Below, one piece after another: positions 22,003 through 34,067 of a DNA stretch of 64,000 nucleotides (the first letter of the stretch is position 1; each line of letters opens with the position of its first letter). This stretch comes from Ostrinia nubilalis (Eukaryota; Arthropoda; Insecta; Lepidoptera; Crambidae): the NCBI RefSeq assembly GCF_963855985.1, contig NC_087098.1, positions 11,924,501 to 11,988,500 on the forward strand. The letters are read 5' to 3'. Below the pieces are notes generated by a model. That model did no database searches. It was not told the origin of the DNA and saw only the letters and a list, made by a program, of their open reading frames with translations. The position numbers and the translations under genes were made by a program.

Positions 22003-25000
22003 TATCTACAATGATTAGTCTTCCTTTGCTCCTATTTTGAATCTTTAAATCATAACAATGAGACTCTTATTTGAGAAAATAGTCATCAGCAGCTAGAGAA
22101 GCTTCCAAATGTACAGATGATAGACCTTCGGACTTGAAAATTCTGTTGCAAAATCGGTTCTATCACAACTGAATAAGATGTCACAGTGTTCACCTTGACG
22201 TACTGTCGCATGTAGACCTAATGCTTTCAATATTGCTTATAGAATGAAATTTAAATATTTTGATACGCAGGATATGTTTGAATCTGAAATAATTCTGTGC
22301 AATGATCTGTCTGCTGTCGCTTAGCAGTGTCGATACTCAGTAACAAAGCTGGTTTATTGTTGGAAAACAAAGCAGTTCACGGCTTAGTGACAGCACTATA
22401 CAACGGCATGCCAATTACGAAGCTAACGTGGTTCGAGCATGCAACCCTCGACTCGATTTCGTGCCATGAGAACTGTTGGCTTCCTATGTTTATGGTGCGG
22501 CTCTAGCCGTTTATCTATGCAATGAACTACTTCCTCCACTGAACGTTTTGTTTGATCATATTTATAGCGCTTGCTTAGGTCCCATTACTTAACGGCGTAC
22601 AACCGTTGCGTCTCATTAGAGGACGTATCTAGACCACTATATTCCTTTGTATCTAATCTTGACTCCGCCACGTAAGTCTCTGATAAGGTTTCAAAATAAA
22701 CATCAATCGCAACCAAGCTCATGCTAAAACTTGATTCGAATCTAGGCAGAGACCGTAGAGAGATACCCATGAGAATTCCGATACGAATGGGTTAAAGAAG
22801 ATTGTTTCATATTTATCGGCATAGAGTACTTAACAGATAAATGTGTAAAAATAGAGCAGTCGCTGATACAAAATGGTTTACGCTACCCAACGACAACATC
22901 GACGTTTTTAATGTCTTTATAAGTGCTGTCTGACACGAAGTTAATGAAACAGCCATTTTTATCGATCTACCTGCGGGTGACACCAATCCTGCGGCTCCTA
23001 ACCCTACATTATTTTTTTCATCAAACAACTTTGCATCTCGCTCCAACTCGTTTAAATTAACAGATTAGAAAGGGACGGAGGTGCATTAAAAACGGTAAGA
23101 TTAGACATTTCATTTGTAGAAACGACCCCCATAATTTGATAAGCCGGGATGGTATTTCGGCATTAATCCATTAGAGGCCGGAATATTTCAATTATTTTGG
23201 AATCATATTTTTTGCTTGGACTCATGTTTAAGCGGCATAAATATTTTACTTTATGACGATGGAATGTAAAACAATCATGTCCAGAGCTTTAACAATGTAT
23301 CTATTGAGTGTGTATTATGTCATTGAAGCGTATTTCCATAATTTTATCACAATTTATATCGAGATCAACAAGCTGTCGCCACCCGCATTCAACACAATTG
23401 ATGCAATCATCGCCAATGAGATTTTGGGGTGTGTAAAACGGAATCGTAATTGCATTGGCCACAACCAAATTATTGTTATAGTCACTATTCAATGATAATT
23501 CCATTTTCGGAGTCTGCGGGTAAAGGTCGTCACAATAATTGCTTTTGTGACGACGCAAGTTAGGTATAACTTCTCCCCAGAGGTTGGAAAGATAAAAGCT
23601 ATTTGAACAGCTATTTTAGTAGTGTTCAATAAAAACATATAATTACAGAATTGCTTGGACGGTTTTATCTCTCTGAGTAAGCTATTTTCGCTTTTATTAC
23701 CTTTCTTTTATTGCGTTAAATTAGTTTTCTGACTGGACGCTGAATAGGCATTTTTTAATGTAACAAAAATATGAAATAAGGACGACAATGATTCAGAAAT
23801 AAAGGGAAATGTATGTTCAGTGTGTACTTTATCAATAATGTCACTGGTTTTGGTCCTTGGAAGTAATCTAAGTTCGAAAGGTTTATTCATGTGTGGAGAT
23901 ACGTAATCTCAAACAAGCGTCAGACGCATAAATCAAAAAGCCGTGAAAGGCCGGGCACGGTCACCACGATAAAAAGTTTCCGATTGTACACATGGCCGTG
24001 AAAAATGTTACATTTTGTTTTGAGTTTTTATTAAAAATATTTTGACTTTGGCGGGACGCTCGTCAAATTAATCAAATAGGTGCCAAGTGGCATCATGTTT
24101 CATAGCTGTGAGTGGGAAAACTGGAAAATATGTTTACGAGTATTGAATGACATTTTTATAATAATATGTATCCACTTCTCTACGTCTATCTACGTATCTT
24201 CCACGATATATCTACTTACTTACTTACGCATTTGTTAGTTACGTTAAGATTTAGGTCCCAGGAACTCGCCCATAAAATATTTAAAAAAAATACTAGACGA
24301 AGTCCAAGAAATGAATACGTCCACAGCCGTGTCCCCGTTGCATTCACTGGCCCAAATTAAAATCAACGTAAACACGAATTCAAAGCCGTTCTTGAGACGG
24401 AGTCGCGGGGTGTGGTCGCTCAAACCAGACGGGGCGCACGCCAACGACATTTATTTGTAGCTAGCCACAGAATGTACTCAACTGTCCCGCACACGATTTA
24501 TTCTCAAACATGCCGTAATCTTTCCTCCGTGGGCGTCGACGCATTTGTTCAAAACGAACCGAGACACCCTTGTTGTATATTTTCGGTTAAAACATCCTTG
24601 ATAAGCCCGGGTCGGACCTCCATATTCGACGATAAGGGAAAATATGTTAATTTAACTCGTAAGGGAGAGCCGATATGACCTACTAAGTGATTGGGTTCCT
24701 GGTGCGTTGGCGTGTTTTGAATTTGAACCGTACTCTCCAGTTAAATTACGAACCAATGTTTACAAATTGCTAGAATAACAAAAATTCACTTACGATTGAG
24801 ATATTCGTTTGAACGAGCGCGATTTAAATGAATTCACCCTTTTTATGACTGCTCGTAATACACCAGATAAAGCAATAGCTGCTTATTAAAACATCTGAAA
24901 CAATAAAGATGTAAGATTTATCGTAAGCGAAATTAAGATTGTAGCAAAATTAAATAAGAGCGGGCGTCGTAAAAACCATGGAAGTAGGTCAAATTATCCG
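22003..25000. other. Unrecognised stretch with a few open frames
   Basis: No transposon is recognised. A minus-strand frame near 22813-23050 reads ELERDAKLFDEKNNVGLGAA in its opening part, which is more protein-like than its neighbours, but I know no family and see no good acceptor. 24370-24680 is CG-richer with frames open on both strands (24412-24678 plus). I treat both as non-coding by default. Confidence 0.4.
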
Positions 25001-25620
25001 TGATATAAATCCACTTAGAGATGCAAAATATTACCGAAACGGATGCCTTTTCTCACAATATGGCGCCACTAGAATCTCCATCTTTTATGAAATATTACGG
25101 ATTACGTAGACGGCCGTTTCATAAAATCTAATTTTAATTAAAAAATAAGCGAACGGTAATTAATTTTGCCCGTCTCTCCTCTCGGATACAATGGTGTACA
25201 AATTAAACGTTTAGACGCAAAACGCCCGGATAAATGGTACGCCAACTTCACAATGTTTAGTATTTATTTTTTCTTAATTAAAATTATAATAGGAAAAATT
25301 AATTTCTCGTAACGTTTCCCCGCGGAAACAAATTCGGTAATTTTTTCCGGAGCTCACCTCAGAAATTACGGCTTTGTTACAATTCAGTCGGCGTATAAAT
25401 TAAGTTTAATTAAAATTTCGTTTAACGAAACCTGTAGAAAGGTGTTAATTTAGCTGGTTGTCGCCGATAAACTAATTTAGGGCTTAATAAAGTTAGAGTG
25501 AGTCGATTTCCGAAGGCCGCGGGCGGTGTTATTTTGTCGTTTATTAAGGTTCCGCGGCGAAGGGTTCAATGAGAACTTATTGTTTTGGTGACACTCTTAA
25601 TTTAGGCGTTTAGCCGACAT
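25001..25620. promoter_or_regulatory. Possible conserved non-coding element rich in TAATTA cores
   Basis: Between 25100 and 25500 the homeodomain-type core TAATTA or TTAATTAAAA recurs many times (around 25131, 25156, 25273, 25295, 25410). CG-rich islands are interspersed (CCGCGGAAAC near 25320, GGCCGCGGGCGG near 25517, TTCCGCGGCGAAGG near 25550). No ORF or repeat is present. Such mixed composition is typical of developmental enhancers, but AT-rich insect DNA produces TAATTA often, so this is only a hint. Confidence 0.25.
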
Positions 25621-25938
25621 TTATTTGTGATCTGTATATCAAGGAAACTTAATTATGATCAGTGGAGCAGAGTCAATTAATGCGTTTTGATATTGTACAT
25701 TCTGTAACATTGTCGTGTCGTCATGTCGTATACCTATACTGGATTGCGTTACGTCGTTTTTGAAAGCAAAAGTAAACGAGCATGAATTTTTATTTTATTT
25801 TGTCATAGACGCCAAACAAGTGTCGATTTTTATTTAATTTCTGACTTCACATCAGAGTTCACCAGATGACGTTTTTTATACAAAATAGCTCCTTCAAAAT
25901 AAATTTAACCTGATGACGTGTTGTCGCTTGTATTGTTA

Positions 25939-26069
25939 GGCTGATGCATGTATTGTTAGTTGCACCACCTAACTTTGACCGTAACTATAACATTAAACGA
26001 TGTTTTTATATGGAGTTTGACATATTTTTGACGTTTGTTAAAGTTAAATTAAGATGGTGCAACCCAGCC
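25939..26069 (+). mobile_element. GGCTG-TTGCACC MITE, copy 1 (TTA duplication)
   Basis: It runs from GGCTG to CAGCC between TTA at 25936-25938 and TTA at 26070-26072. The inner inverted blocks are GTTGCACCACC and GATGGTGCAAC; the middle has the family motif TGGAGTTTGACATATTTTTG. Three-base TWA duplications point to PIF/Harbinger. A 20-bp tandem duplication of TGTATTGTTAGGCTGATGCA spans the left end. No coding capacity. Confidence 0.75.
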
Positions 26070-26072
26070 TTA

Positions 26073-27809
26073 GTTTTACATTACATTACTTTAACTATAA
26101 ATTTCATTTACAAATTATGTTATACCTACCCATTAATAATGATAATACACTCAGCCATGACTTATTTTCCACGCGCATTTTCAGTTTCTTCCAGCTCTAT
26201 ATTTACGCAGAACCCTGCTCAAAAACCCTCTCGCGCTTCCCAGATTATTTTATTTGTGGGCATATCGTTCTGGAATAATTAGGATTGGAATTTATAGATG
26301 TCATCGGAGGCCCGTGATTTAAGGTGTTCGTGTCTACATTGTTTAAATAGACTGCTCAGAGTCGCGTCCGTTATCAACCAGCCCGATATCTGTAGGATAT
26401 TGGAAATTCGAACATAAATCTTTTGGCGTTTGATTTATTTTACGTGGAGCTTTTTAGGGATGTTATAACAAGTATTGTTGTTGTTTAGGGTTTAAAAACG
26501 ATTTTCGATTTTGTTATTTGGTTCACACAGTTGATGTGTTTTATTATGTAACGTTATGAGACGATCTAACGGCATTATAAAGATATTGTCAAAATACATA
26601 TTATTATAACATGGCTCGACTGGACTTCTTCTTGCTATATTAATGTGTATATCTGTGTACGAACCTGTTAATATTTAAAAAAAAAGATACCTTTTGACGT
26701 AATATTGACATGGTACGATTTTCTTGAAATAAAAAAAAAACAGACTTTAAATGAATCGCAAAATTCTGCGACTTTAAAAGTTGTTCTTGAAATAAAAGTA
26801 CGTATAGTCACGAACAAACTGAAAGTAAAAGACCTCTGTAGGTACTAACAACAACTAGTATAACATTTTTCATTTCTTTTTCAATATTCGCTACACATAA
26901 ACAAGAACAATTTCCGATGGACGTTTAATATCAATTTGCTAAAGAAAACTGTCTTTTAAACTGTTTTATCTGCATCGCCTACTTAGCCTAGAATCGCCAA
27001 GTCCGGAACTACTGAATCAGATCGCAATCTTTCAAAATGACAAATGTCTAGCGCGGTCCCTTATTTATAACCCGGGCTCTAGTAAAATTAACTCGATCGG
27101 AATAACGAAAGACATCGTATTAATCACTGCTCCTAACAAATTGTCGGTATGTGCTCTACGATTTTTGTGAGGAATGTACAAGTTTTTTGTGGGGTGCATT
27201 TAGTTGGATGGAAATGGGAGCATATTTTTAGTTGTGGTTAAAAAAGCTTTTGAAGTGAAGACAGAACTATACAATTCGTTTTGTGGATCGGTTGATGACT
27301 AGTTTTGTTTTAGTTATTTTTGTCGCACGTTTACGAGGTATCGTTAAATTGCAAAGCAATTTTCTAAACGTATCAAGATTTGAAATGTTTTAGGATAAGC
27401 TTTTAATATTGATCAGTTAAGTCCAAAGCAGCTAATTTATTTTCGTACTTACCGTACTAAAACCTCGAAAGTACCACCAGCTCCTTAAATATACAGATTA
27501 CCTGTATAATCTGATAAAAAACTGAGTATCACGTTTCGATCGGTCGACTTTTATTTCCCATCGCCTTGCGGATTTACTGGGCCAATGCTTGGAACGAAAA
27601 AGATGTAGAAGTCTCACAAAAGTTGCATTTAATTCAGTAACCAACTCTCAATAAAAAATGAAACTCAATTATTATCACCTTTACGGAACTGCTTCATCTC
27701 TCTTTCCCAATGCATTAGTACAAATTAGTGTCCAGGATGTTAGTCTTTAACCTATAGCAAAATAGGAACTCCGTAAAAGAGCAATAAAAAGCGATTGTTA
27801 TATTGATAC
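26073..27809. other. Unrecognised AT-rich stretch
   Basis: No gene or repeat recognised between the first two copies of the GGCTG MITE family. Confidence 0.5.
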
Positions 27810-27812
27810 TTA

Positions 27813-27956
27813 GGCTGAGTTGCACCACCATATCTTAACCGTAACAATAACCGGTGCTTTTTGTATGGAATTTGACATACCTATTTTTGAAGTTTGTCAA
27901 AGTTAAAGTAAGATCACCATCTTACATGTTGCACTCAACCGTGACCCAACTCAGCT
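27813..27956 (+). mobile_element. GGCTG-TTGCACC MITE, copy 2
   Basis: Left end TTA then GGCTGAGTTGCACCACC (27813); right end CAACTCAGC followed by a T and TTA (27957-27959). The core matches copy 1 (AACAATAACCGGTGCTTTTT, TGGAATTTGACA). The right arm carries an extra segment, so it is longer and more decayed. Confidence 0.65.
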
Positions 27957-27959
27957 TTA

Positions 27960-30712
27960 GTAATCAGCTGCTCGAATTTATTGTATCAGGTGCATTGGGT
28001 ACTTTTAGGAACTTACACGATAGAAGCTTGAAGACGTGGGACATCCTTCTCGATGAACCGGCGACGTAGTTAGCAAAACTTAGGATGCTATAGAAATGGA
28101 CCATTGTAACTGACAGTCAATGTAGGCATGTTAAGTTTGACAGCAGGTTTGTGATCTCATCTCATACTAGGTCAAAACCCGTAGGACAGAAAATTGAAGA
28201 AATTGCTGTCTAACTTCTAAAATGGTGATGTTTATCCATAATTCCTTATTCACTATCCAACCTTCTTCGATAACCAACCGTAGAACGTTCCACATTTATA
28301 CTTTTTACGTTCACTGGCCATCGCCTGTTAGCCGCAATAAATATGAAAGGTGTACCTTATGTATAAAAATAAGCGGCAAGGAAGGAGCCTTAACCCTTTG
28401 CTTAAGGCTCGCCACAAGCGGATTATGGGCATTACTCATTCCTACCGTCCAAAGTGCCCGAGGCTCAGAACCACAGTGTATAAAGGAGCAGTCATCTAAC
28501 TAGATGCTCGTAAAATGAACGTTATGATGTAAAGGAGGTATTTGTATGCGAGACTACGATCGGCGACGGTGAAGTATAGGTTTGGAGCGATTTATTGGAA
28601 ATATTGATCAACTAAGGCGATCGAGGATTCCGAATGCTGAGGAATATCTCTGTTCGTAAGCTGTTTTACGCTGTATCTTTTAACGTTTGCATAGGTACTT
28701 TGTAGAAATGAGCAATTTTTAACACAATTTACGAAAATGAAATTGACTGAGAAACGATTTCTCCCAAAATATTTGTTGAAGTGATGCAAATATTTTGTTT
28801 TTATTCTGTGGTATAAATACTTTTTTAAACACAACCATTTAATTTTGAGCAAGTAAAAGCAAGTGTACACTCTACAGATGATTGGTATACAGCTGAAATT
28901 ACAACAGCCAGCGAAGATAGACAAGTAATTAATGGAACTTTAAGATTCGGTATCTCGAATTGTATCAACTTTCAATGACTAATCGTATCTTTAGTTTAGT
29001 TAGAGGTCTTTATAAATACAAGTTTAAGTTTTTATAGGTAAATACCTCCATGACTATGTGTAGAGCTCGTTTTCATAGTAAAACATAGGTTTACATACTT
29101 AGAAATAGAAGTAAAAATACTTTTTACAGAAACATTTATCACACTTATTATCGCCTCGTATGGTCACAGCCAAATCGTAAAACAGGTTTATTTACCCTTT
29201 GATTGTTTGCGATACGTTCTACAAAAGTTTTGCGGAGGAAAACTTGTGATTTCCTTTCTTTATATATGATTTATTTATTTCCATTGTGCCCGCAGTAATC
29301 TTTCGGATAACATGAAACGATATTGGCGTTTATATAAGTTTGGTTACATCCGGTGTTTGAAGAAAATACGTTTTGGGGCGTCAACAAAAGATACGTTCCT
29401 TTATTGTTTAGATTAGATGGAATGTCTCAGTAATGGCTTATTTTGTGGAGATGAAATGAAAGGGGAAAATAATCATTTACTTTATCTTAAATTGGATGAA
29501 CGAAACATAAAAAACTTGCCACGCTCAAATATAGATGGGAATAAAATAAATAAAAATATAGATTTCAAACTACTTATAATTCTAGCGAATCTAGATTCTT
29601 CTCCCACTGGGAGGAAATAATACTGTGATGAGCACGAGAACTTACGAGTCTTGACCTATTGAGTTTTTATAATTGCGATTGCAAAACTAGTTTGGCACTA
29701 CTATAATGACATGAAGCTATTATTGATGCACCTTTCAAGCACTTAATCATTGAGAATTTGATCTACAAACGTGTAAACATTTATATTGCGATATCAGAAA
29801 AAAAATGTAGTTGACAAAGCAAGCAATTCATATGGCCAATAGACTTTACAGTATCAAACGAGTTAAAGTTTACATGATAGCGTCGTACTTGCAGCAAATT
29901 ATATGTATCCTTCCCGTTGCTCTAAACTCTAACGCATAATTTATAAAATTATAGAGGCTGGCCACATTTTGTTTATGCCATAAGTAGGACCTTAGGCTTA
30001 GAATTACTTCCTCTTTAGACAAAGCGCCTGTCAAATACAAAACTGGACCTATCTTAAACATGGTTTTGACAACCTTTTAAGCTACGATATCCGCATACAC
30101 AAGTCCTGCGCAATTTTTTACTCCAAGCACTTTTGTTAGCGCACAAAAGACAAGCTGTGTGGTATAACCTAGACAAAAGTGTGGACCCAGAAAATTTACG
30201 ATATTTATCTTCCACGACAACGAACACAAAAGATTGTCATTTGCAGTCCATTCTTAAAGAGGTGGTAAACAATTGGCGACATTGACAAGCGTCACGAAAC
30301 GACAAAAAGGATTACGTTTGCGTTTGTAAAAAGCTTTTGACTAATGTAAGCTTTATGTCTCAGTGATAAGACTCATTGGTTTCTAATTCAAAGCTGTTCT
30401 CATCAGAAGGCCTTGTTTTTTTAGGTGTAGGCACCTCATATCTGAATAAACACGAGTTCTGTCGTCCATTTTAACTTAATCTGACGTTGGATTTTGCACG
30501 GGCCTGAGTAAACAATCCATGCAATTTGCTGTTTGTATAACTTCAATTGTCACTTTCTCACAGTGATTGTGGAAGACTGCTTGTCGCTAAAATAAATAGG
30601 ATTAAAATTTTAACGTTTCGCTTTGGGTTGACATGTATATTTTGATTCAATTATAACTTGAAAAATTGGCTGGTTACGTTCATTTTTTGAATCTTAAAAA
30701 CCTTTTATTTTC
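27960..30712. other. Unrecognised stretch
   Basis: No transposon identified. A small hairpin, GAGCCTTAA-ccctttgc-TTAAGGCTC, sits near 28385-28410. The frame at 28222-28503 plus (93 codons) spans it. Frames at 28592-28924 minus and 29870-30061 minus have no recognised domain. Confidence 0.45.
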
Positions 30713-30765
30713 CGCCTATGTTCAGCAGTGGATGTCTGATGGCTGAAAAGAAGACGATGATAACC
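30713..30765 (+). mobile_element. About 50-bp RTE tail
   Basis: CCTATGTTCAGCAGTGGATG, then TGATGGCTGAAAAG and GACGATGAT, is the last 50 bases of the (ATG)n RTE subfamily on the plus strand, an extreme 5' truncation. No target duplication is visible. Confidence 0.7.
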
Positions 30766-31077
30766 GAAAAATAGGTCACTTGTAAAACTTTTGAAAATAT
30801 TAGTTCCTACTTTCTAACACTAGTGAGTTTCTTCGTTTGTTTACTTTGTTTATATAATAGCGTTACTTTTAGACTCAGCAAGCACTTCTAATACCGCTAG
30901 AATTTCAAGAGCTCTCTTTCTCTACGCATGTAAGAGCTACAATTGCTTGATAAGAATTTGTAGCGAGAAGTATCTTCGCTTACAATAATAACCATGTTTT
31001 TCCTGTGTTTGTCTTGTAAGGAGATTTGAAAGGGCGTGCATGTGGCATGCTCTTCAATCGATGGCCCCTCAGCAACA

Positions 31078-31196
31078 TCTATACTTATAATAAATCTGTA
31101 GAGAGGTCAATTCTGTACATGAAATGTATTTTTGAAATAACTATCAGGGGGTGATTAGTGATCGATACTGATGCCAAAAATGCAATCAGTAAAATT

Positions 31197-31245
<49 letters not shown>

Positions 31246-31595
31246 ATGTTCCTTATAGAAACAAAAACTACTGGACGGATTTTAACGAAACTTGGTACAA
31301 TTATTCTCCATACTCCTGGGCAGGTTATAGTATACTTAAGAATTCCCACGGGAACAGGAATTAGCGGGAAAATTCTTTTGTATGAGAAACCTAAACCGCT
31401 TAAGTTAAACGCTTGAAATTTGGCATGTAGGTACCTTAGTAAACTTAAAGCTTAGTTACAACAGGATATTGCAAAATTCCCACAGGAACGGGAGTTAGCG
31501 AGAAAAAACATTTGTTTGAAAAAATCTAAACCGCGTAAGATAGATGAAGGGGGTAAAACGGGATCCACGCGTACGAAGTCGTGGGCGGCCGCTAG
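31078..31595 (+). mobile_element. 518-bp non-autonomous Helitron with microsatellite
   Basis: It starts TCTATACTTATAATAAATC after A (31077) and ends GGCGGCCGCTAG before T (31596), the A-TC...CTAG-T layout. A weak subterminal stem is possible (CCACGCG / CGTGG around 31565-31583). A (TCTG)11 array lies 123 bases from the 5' end. Related to the 171-bp nested copy at 11867-12037. Short frames in all three registers (for example 31171-31416 with VCLS repeats) come from the tetranucleotide array and are not genes. Confidence 0.85.
31201..31244 (+). repeat. (TCTG)11 microsatellite
   Basis: Eleven uninterrupted TCTG units inside the Helitron. The element carries its own microsatellite to each new site, a known nuisance for moth microsatellite markers. 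Confidence 0.95.
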
Positions 31596-31698
31596 TCACA
31601 ACTATTTGTCTTTGAAATAACTTGGTGACTTTCTCTGAGCATAACTTGTCAAGGCTTAGTAGGTTCATCATCATTGTAATATTGTAATCAAAGACTAA

Positions 31699-31813
31699 GG
31701 CTGGATTGCACCACCTATCTTTAACGGTAACTATGACGATAACCGGTGTTTTTTGTATGGGATTTGACAGATTTTTGAAGTTTGTGAAAGTTAAAGTAAG
31801 ATGGTGACCAGCC
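31699..31813 (+). mobile_element. GGCTG-TTGCACC MITE, copy 3
   Basis: It runs GGCTGGATTGCACCACC to CCAGCC with core ACGATAACCGGTGTTTTTTG. Flanks are TAA (31696-31698) and TTA (31814-31816), so either the duplication mutated or the inverted repeat extends to CTAAGG. A more decayed related piece (GTAACTATAACCGATATTTT) follows at about 31820-31900. Confidence 0.7.
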
Positions 31814-31900
31814 TTAGTTACTCCACCGTTAATTCAACCGTAACTGTAACTATAACCGATATTTTTGTATGAAGTTAGACTGACTTTTGTCGTACATAGT

Positions 31901-33513
31901 TATTGTTATATGATGCATCATATTGTAACCCCGTGTAAGTTTAATTTCTTTTATGAATGTCAGCAGTCGATGGTCTTAATAGAGTTCACCTAAAACATCT
32001 TTATACCAAGTTTTATGTTGGTAATTATACCTACAAGTATAAGAGTATATTGCATGTTGTTTGTGATACATCTGATGGAAGAGAGATGAAACAGCTATTG
32101 GATGATGACAGATTTTTATTGGTAGAGCTAATAAAAGTGATTTAACCATAGGATATACCCATTACAGGCTTATGCATGTACTACAAACAGTGAACCTACT
32201 GGAAGAATCTGTTCTGCTCTTAGATATGAGTTATTGCGTTGTCCTCTTGAAACACAGGACTGTTTGCAAGTCACGACAATGTTCATACATCATGGTGTAT
32301 ATTGAAACTTTATTTTCGCTTTGCCGTTTAGTTTGTGTTGGGGTGAAATTGGATGCACGTTATAACTTTTGCAAGAACGAAGTTCGGCGAACACTTTCTT
32401 TGAGTTCCTTTCACAAAGTGGAATGGAAAGGTTTCTGTATTTTTGAGGGAATGGGGTCCAATATGTTAGCCTTTTATTACACGTGCGTGCGTACTATATT
32501 TATGTGTTGATGTTTTTACTTCGCTCTTTGGGGGTGTGCCCCCCGGTTTTTCACTTTTGGTTTCTTCTGTTAGCTTTACACTTTACATACATCTTTAATG
32601 TAATAATCTTTTCAATGTAAAACTTGATATTTTTGTTTTTTCAAAGTCACAGTGAAACATTTTAATAACTGAAAAAGTGTCATGTTAAGGGTAATTTTCC
32701 TTCATACTTCCAAACAATCAACAAGAAAATTAAGACACTTATACCAGCGCAACTGCTATTTTGTTATCGTTCCCACTGTTTAGTCGTATACTCACGCCGA
32801 GCCACTATAAATCGTTGTAAAATTTTTGCCCAGGGCACAAAAGCGGTACCTAGGCGGTTATTAAAACCGCCACACTATGTCATTACTCTCCGAACAAAAA
32901 AACGAGTGAAACGTAACATGCGAGCCACATATCATTGGTGGAACTGGCACTTATATGCGCGTAGTTTCAATCGTAAATCAAATATATTAAACGGGATGGC
33001 GGAACCTCTTTGAGTTCACAGTATAAATCATGAAGGCGCAAGATTCCTCCAATAGGGTCTTCGGATTCGCGCCGTACGTAAATCATGGATGTGAGAAAAA
33101 CAAAAAAGGGGTATGATGACCCTAGCTGACTGGTATCAAAGGGCTAAGATAGATGTCGCTAGAAAAGTGAGATGTATCGTTTCGCTTCATATCGATATTG
33201 GAAAATTCAAATGCACATTCGATTCTTTTCTCTAGCTTCACTTATAAGATTCTTGCTTATATTCAGAATTTATTTAAGTTGATAAAATCTTACTAATAAA
33301 AGAATAAACAAATCGATTTTTACAAAATTGGTTTTAATTCTGAATGTAACTTGGAATAATTCAATAATATGTATTTACTTTAAGAAATCTCGCTGAGCGA
33401 GCTCATTACTAAATATATCGCTCATGTTGCAATATTTGCCTTGAACAAACTGATACCATTGCAATATAATAGCTAACAATGATCCGTGTTAAATATTTTA
33501 ACCTGCAGATTAG
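31901..33513. other. Unrecognised stretch with two open frames
   Basis: A 62-codon plus-strand frame at 31957-32145 (MSAVDGLNRVHLKHLY..., ending LLDDDRFLLVELIKVI) has unusually protein-like composition. A 112-codon frame follows at 32172-32510. Neither has a domain I know. 32529-32545 (GGGGGTGTGCCCCCC) is a short GC hairpin, and 32745-33110 is CG-richer. No transposon identified. Confidence 0.4.
33506..33513 (+). repeat. Left 8-bp duplication (CAGATTAG) of the 33.5-34.1 kb hAT-like element
   Basis: An exact copy lies at 34060-34067. Both abut the 14-bp inverted ends. Confidence 0.9.
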
Positions 33514-33559
33514 CAGTGCCGGATTAACACACTAGCAAACGAAGCAATTGCTTAGGGCA

Positions 33560-33704
33560 TCACAAGGTGGACCGACGACATCATAAAGGTAGCAGGGAAG
33601 CGCTGGACGCATGCCGCTACCAATCGATCAACATGTAAAGCATTGGGGGAGGCCTATGTTTAGCAGTGGACGTCCTATGGCTGAAATGATGGCGATGATG
33701 ATGA
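33560..33704 (+). mobile_element. RTE tail nested in the hAT-like element, 8-bp duplication
   Basis: TTAGGGCA at 33552-33559 and 33705-33712 brackets a plus-strand, 5'-truncated RTE end. In order: GGTGGACCGACGACATCATA, AAGGTAGCAGGGAAGCGCTG, GGGGGAGGCCTATGTTTAGC, AGTGGACGTCCTATGGCTGA, then the (GAT)n tail. Confidence 0.9.
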
Positions 33705-33870
33705 TTAGGGCAACACGACTTGGGTTGGAGGGCACAAAAATTGCTAGGTCGTAAAAAAATACGCCAATTTAATTCCCCAAAAAGTAGCAAGTCGCATTTA
33801 CATTTTTAATAAATACTTTTTTTTTGATAGAGCGACTCTGGGTATGGATTGCTTAGGGCATCAAGTCTTA

Positions 33871-34045
33871 GAGTAGGCGCACACCGTTTATTTTTTATCG
33901 GCCGATAGTTTAGTCGGGCAGTTGATCAGTATGGGCATGTATGGGAGTGCGCACACTACGCCGATTCGATTTGGCCGATTCTTCATACAAATTAAAATCG
34001 GGCACAACTATCGGCCAACTAAAAATCAACGGTGTGCGCCTACTC
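33871..34045. mobile_element. Harbinger-like MITE copy 1 (TTA duplication), nested
   Basis: Ends are GAGTAGGCGCACACCGTT and its complement AACGGTGTGCGCCTACTC, with about 40 bases of inverted repeat. TTA flanks at 33868-33870 and 34046-34048 indicate PIF/Harbinger. The interior has GGGCATGTATGGGAGTGCGC and GCCGATTCGATTTGGCCGAT. A second copy with a 24-bp end deletion is at 54794-54944. The 75-codon frame through it (33922-34149) is not a gene. Confidence 0.9.
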
Positions 34046-34067
34046 TTAATCCGGCACTGCAGATTAG

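Larger units (their letters stand above)
33514..34059. mobile_element. hAT-like non-autonomous transposon, host of two nested elements
   Basis: It has perfect 14-bp inverted ends, CAGTGCCGGATTAA and TTAATCCGGCACTG, and a perfect 8-bp duplication, CAGATTAG. It contains an RTE tail (33560-33704) and a Harbinger-like MITE (33871-34045). Without them the element is about 215 bp. The motif TTGCTTAGGGCATCA occurs in both arms (about 33549 and 33850). No transposase frame. Confidence 0.9.

Noticed and set aside
25060..25075. CTCF-like insulator site around TGGCGCCACTAG
   Set aside because: It resembles the insect CTCF core but lacks a base in the CCTA part; a single imperfect match is not evidence.
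31155..31416. Overlapping ORFs with TDRQ and VCLS repeats
   Set aside because: They are translations of the (TCTG)11 microsatellite in different frames within a Helitron.
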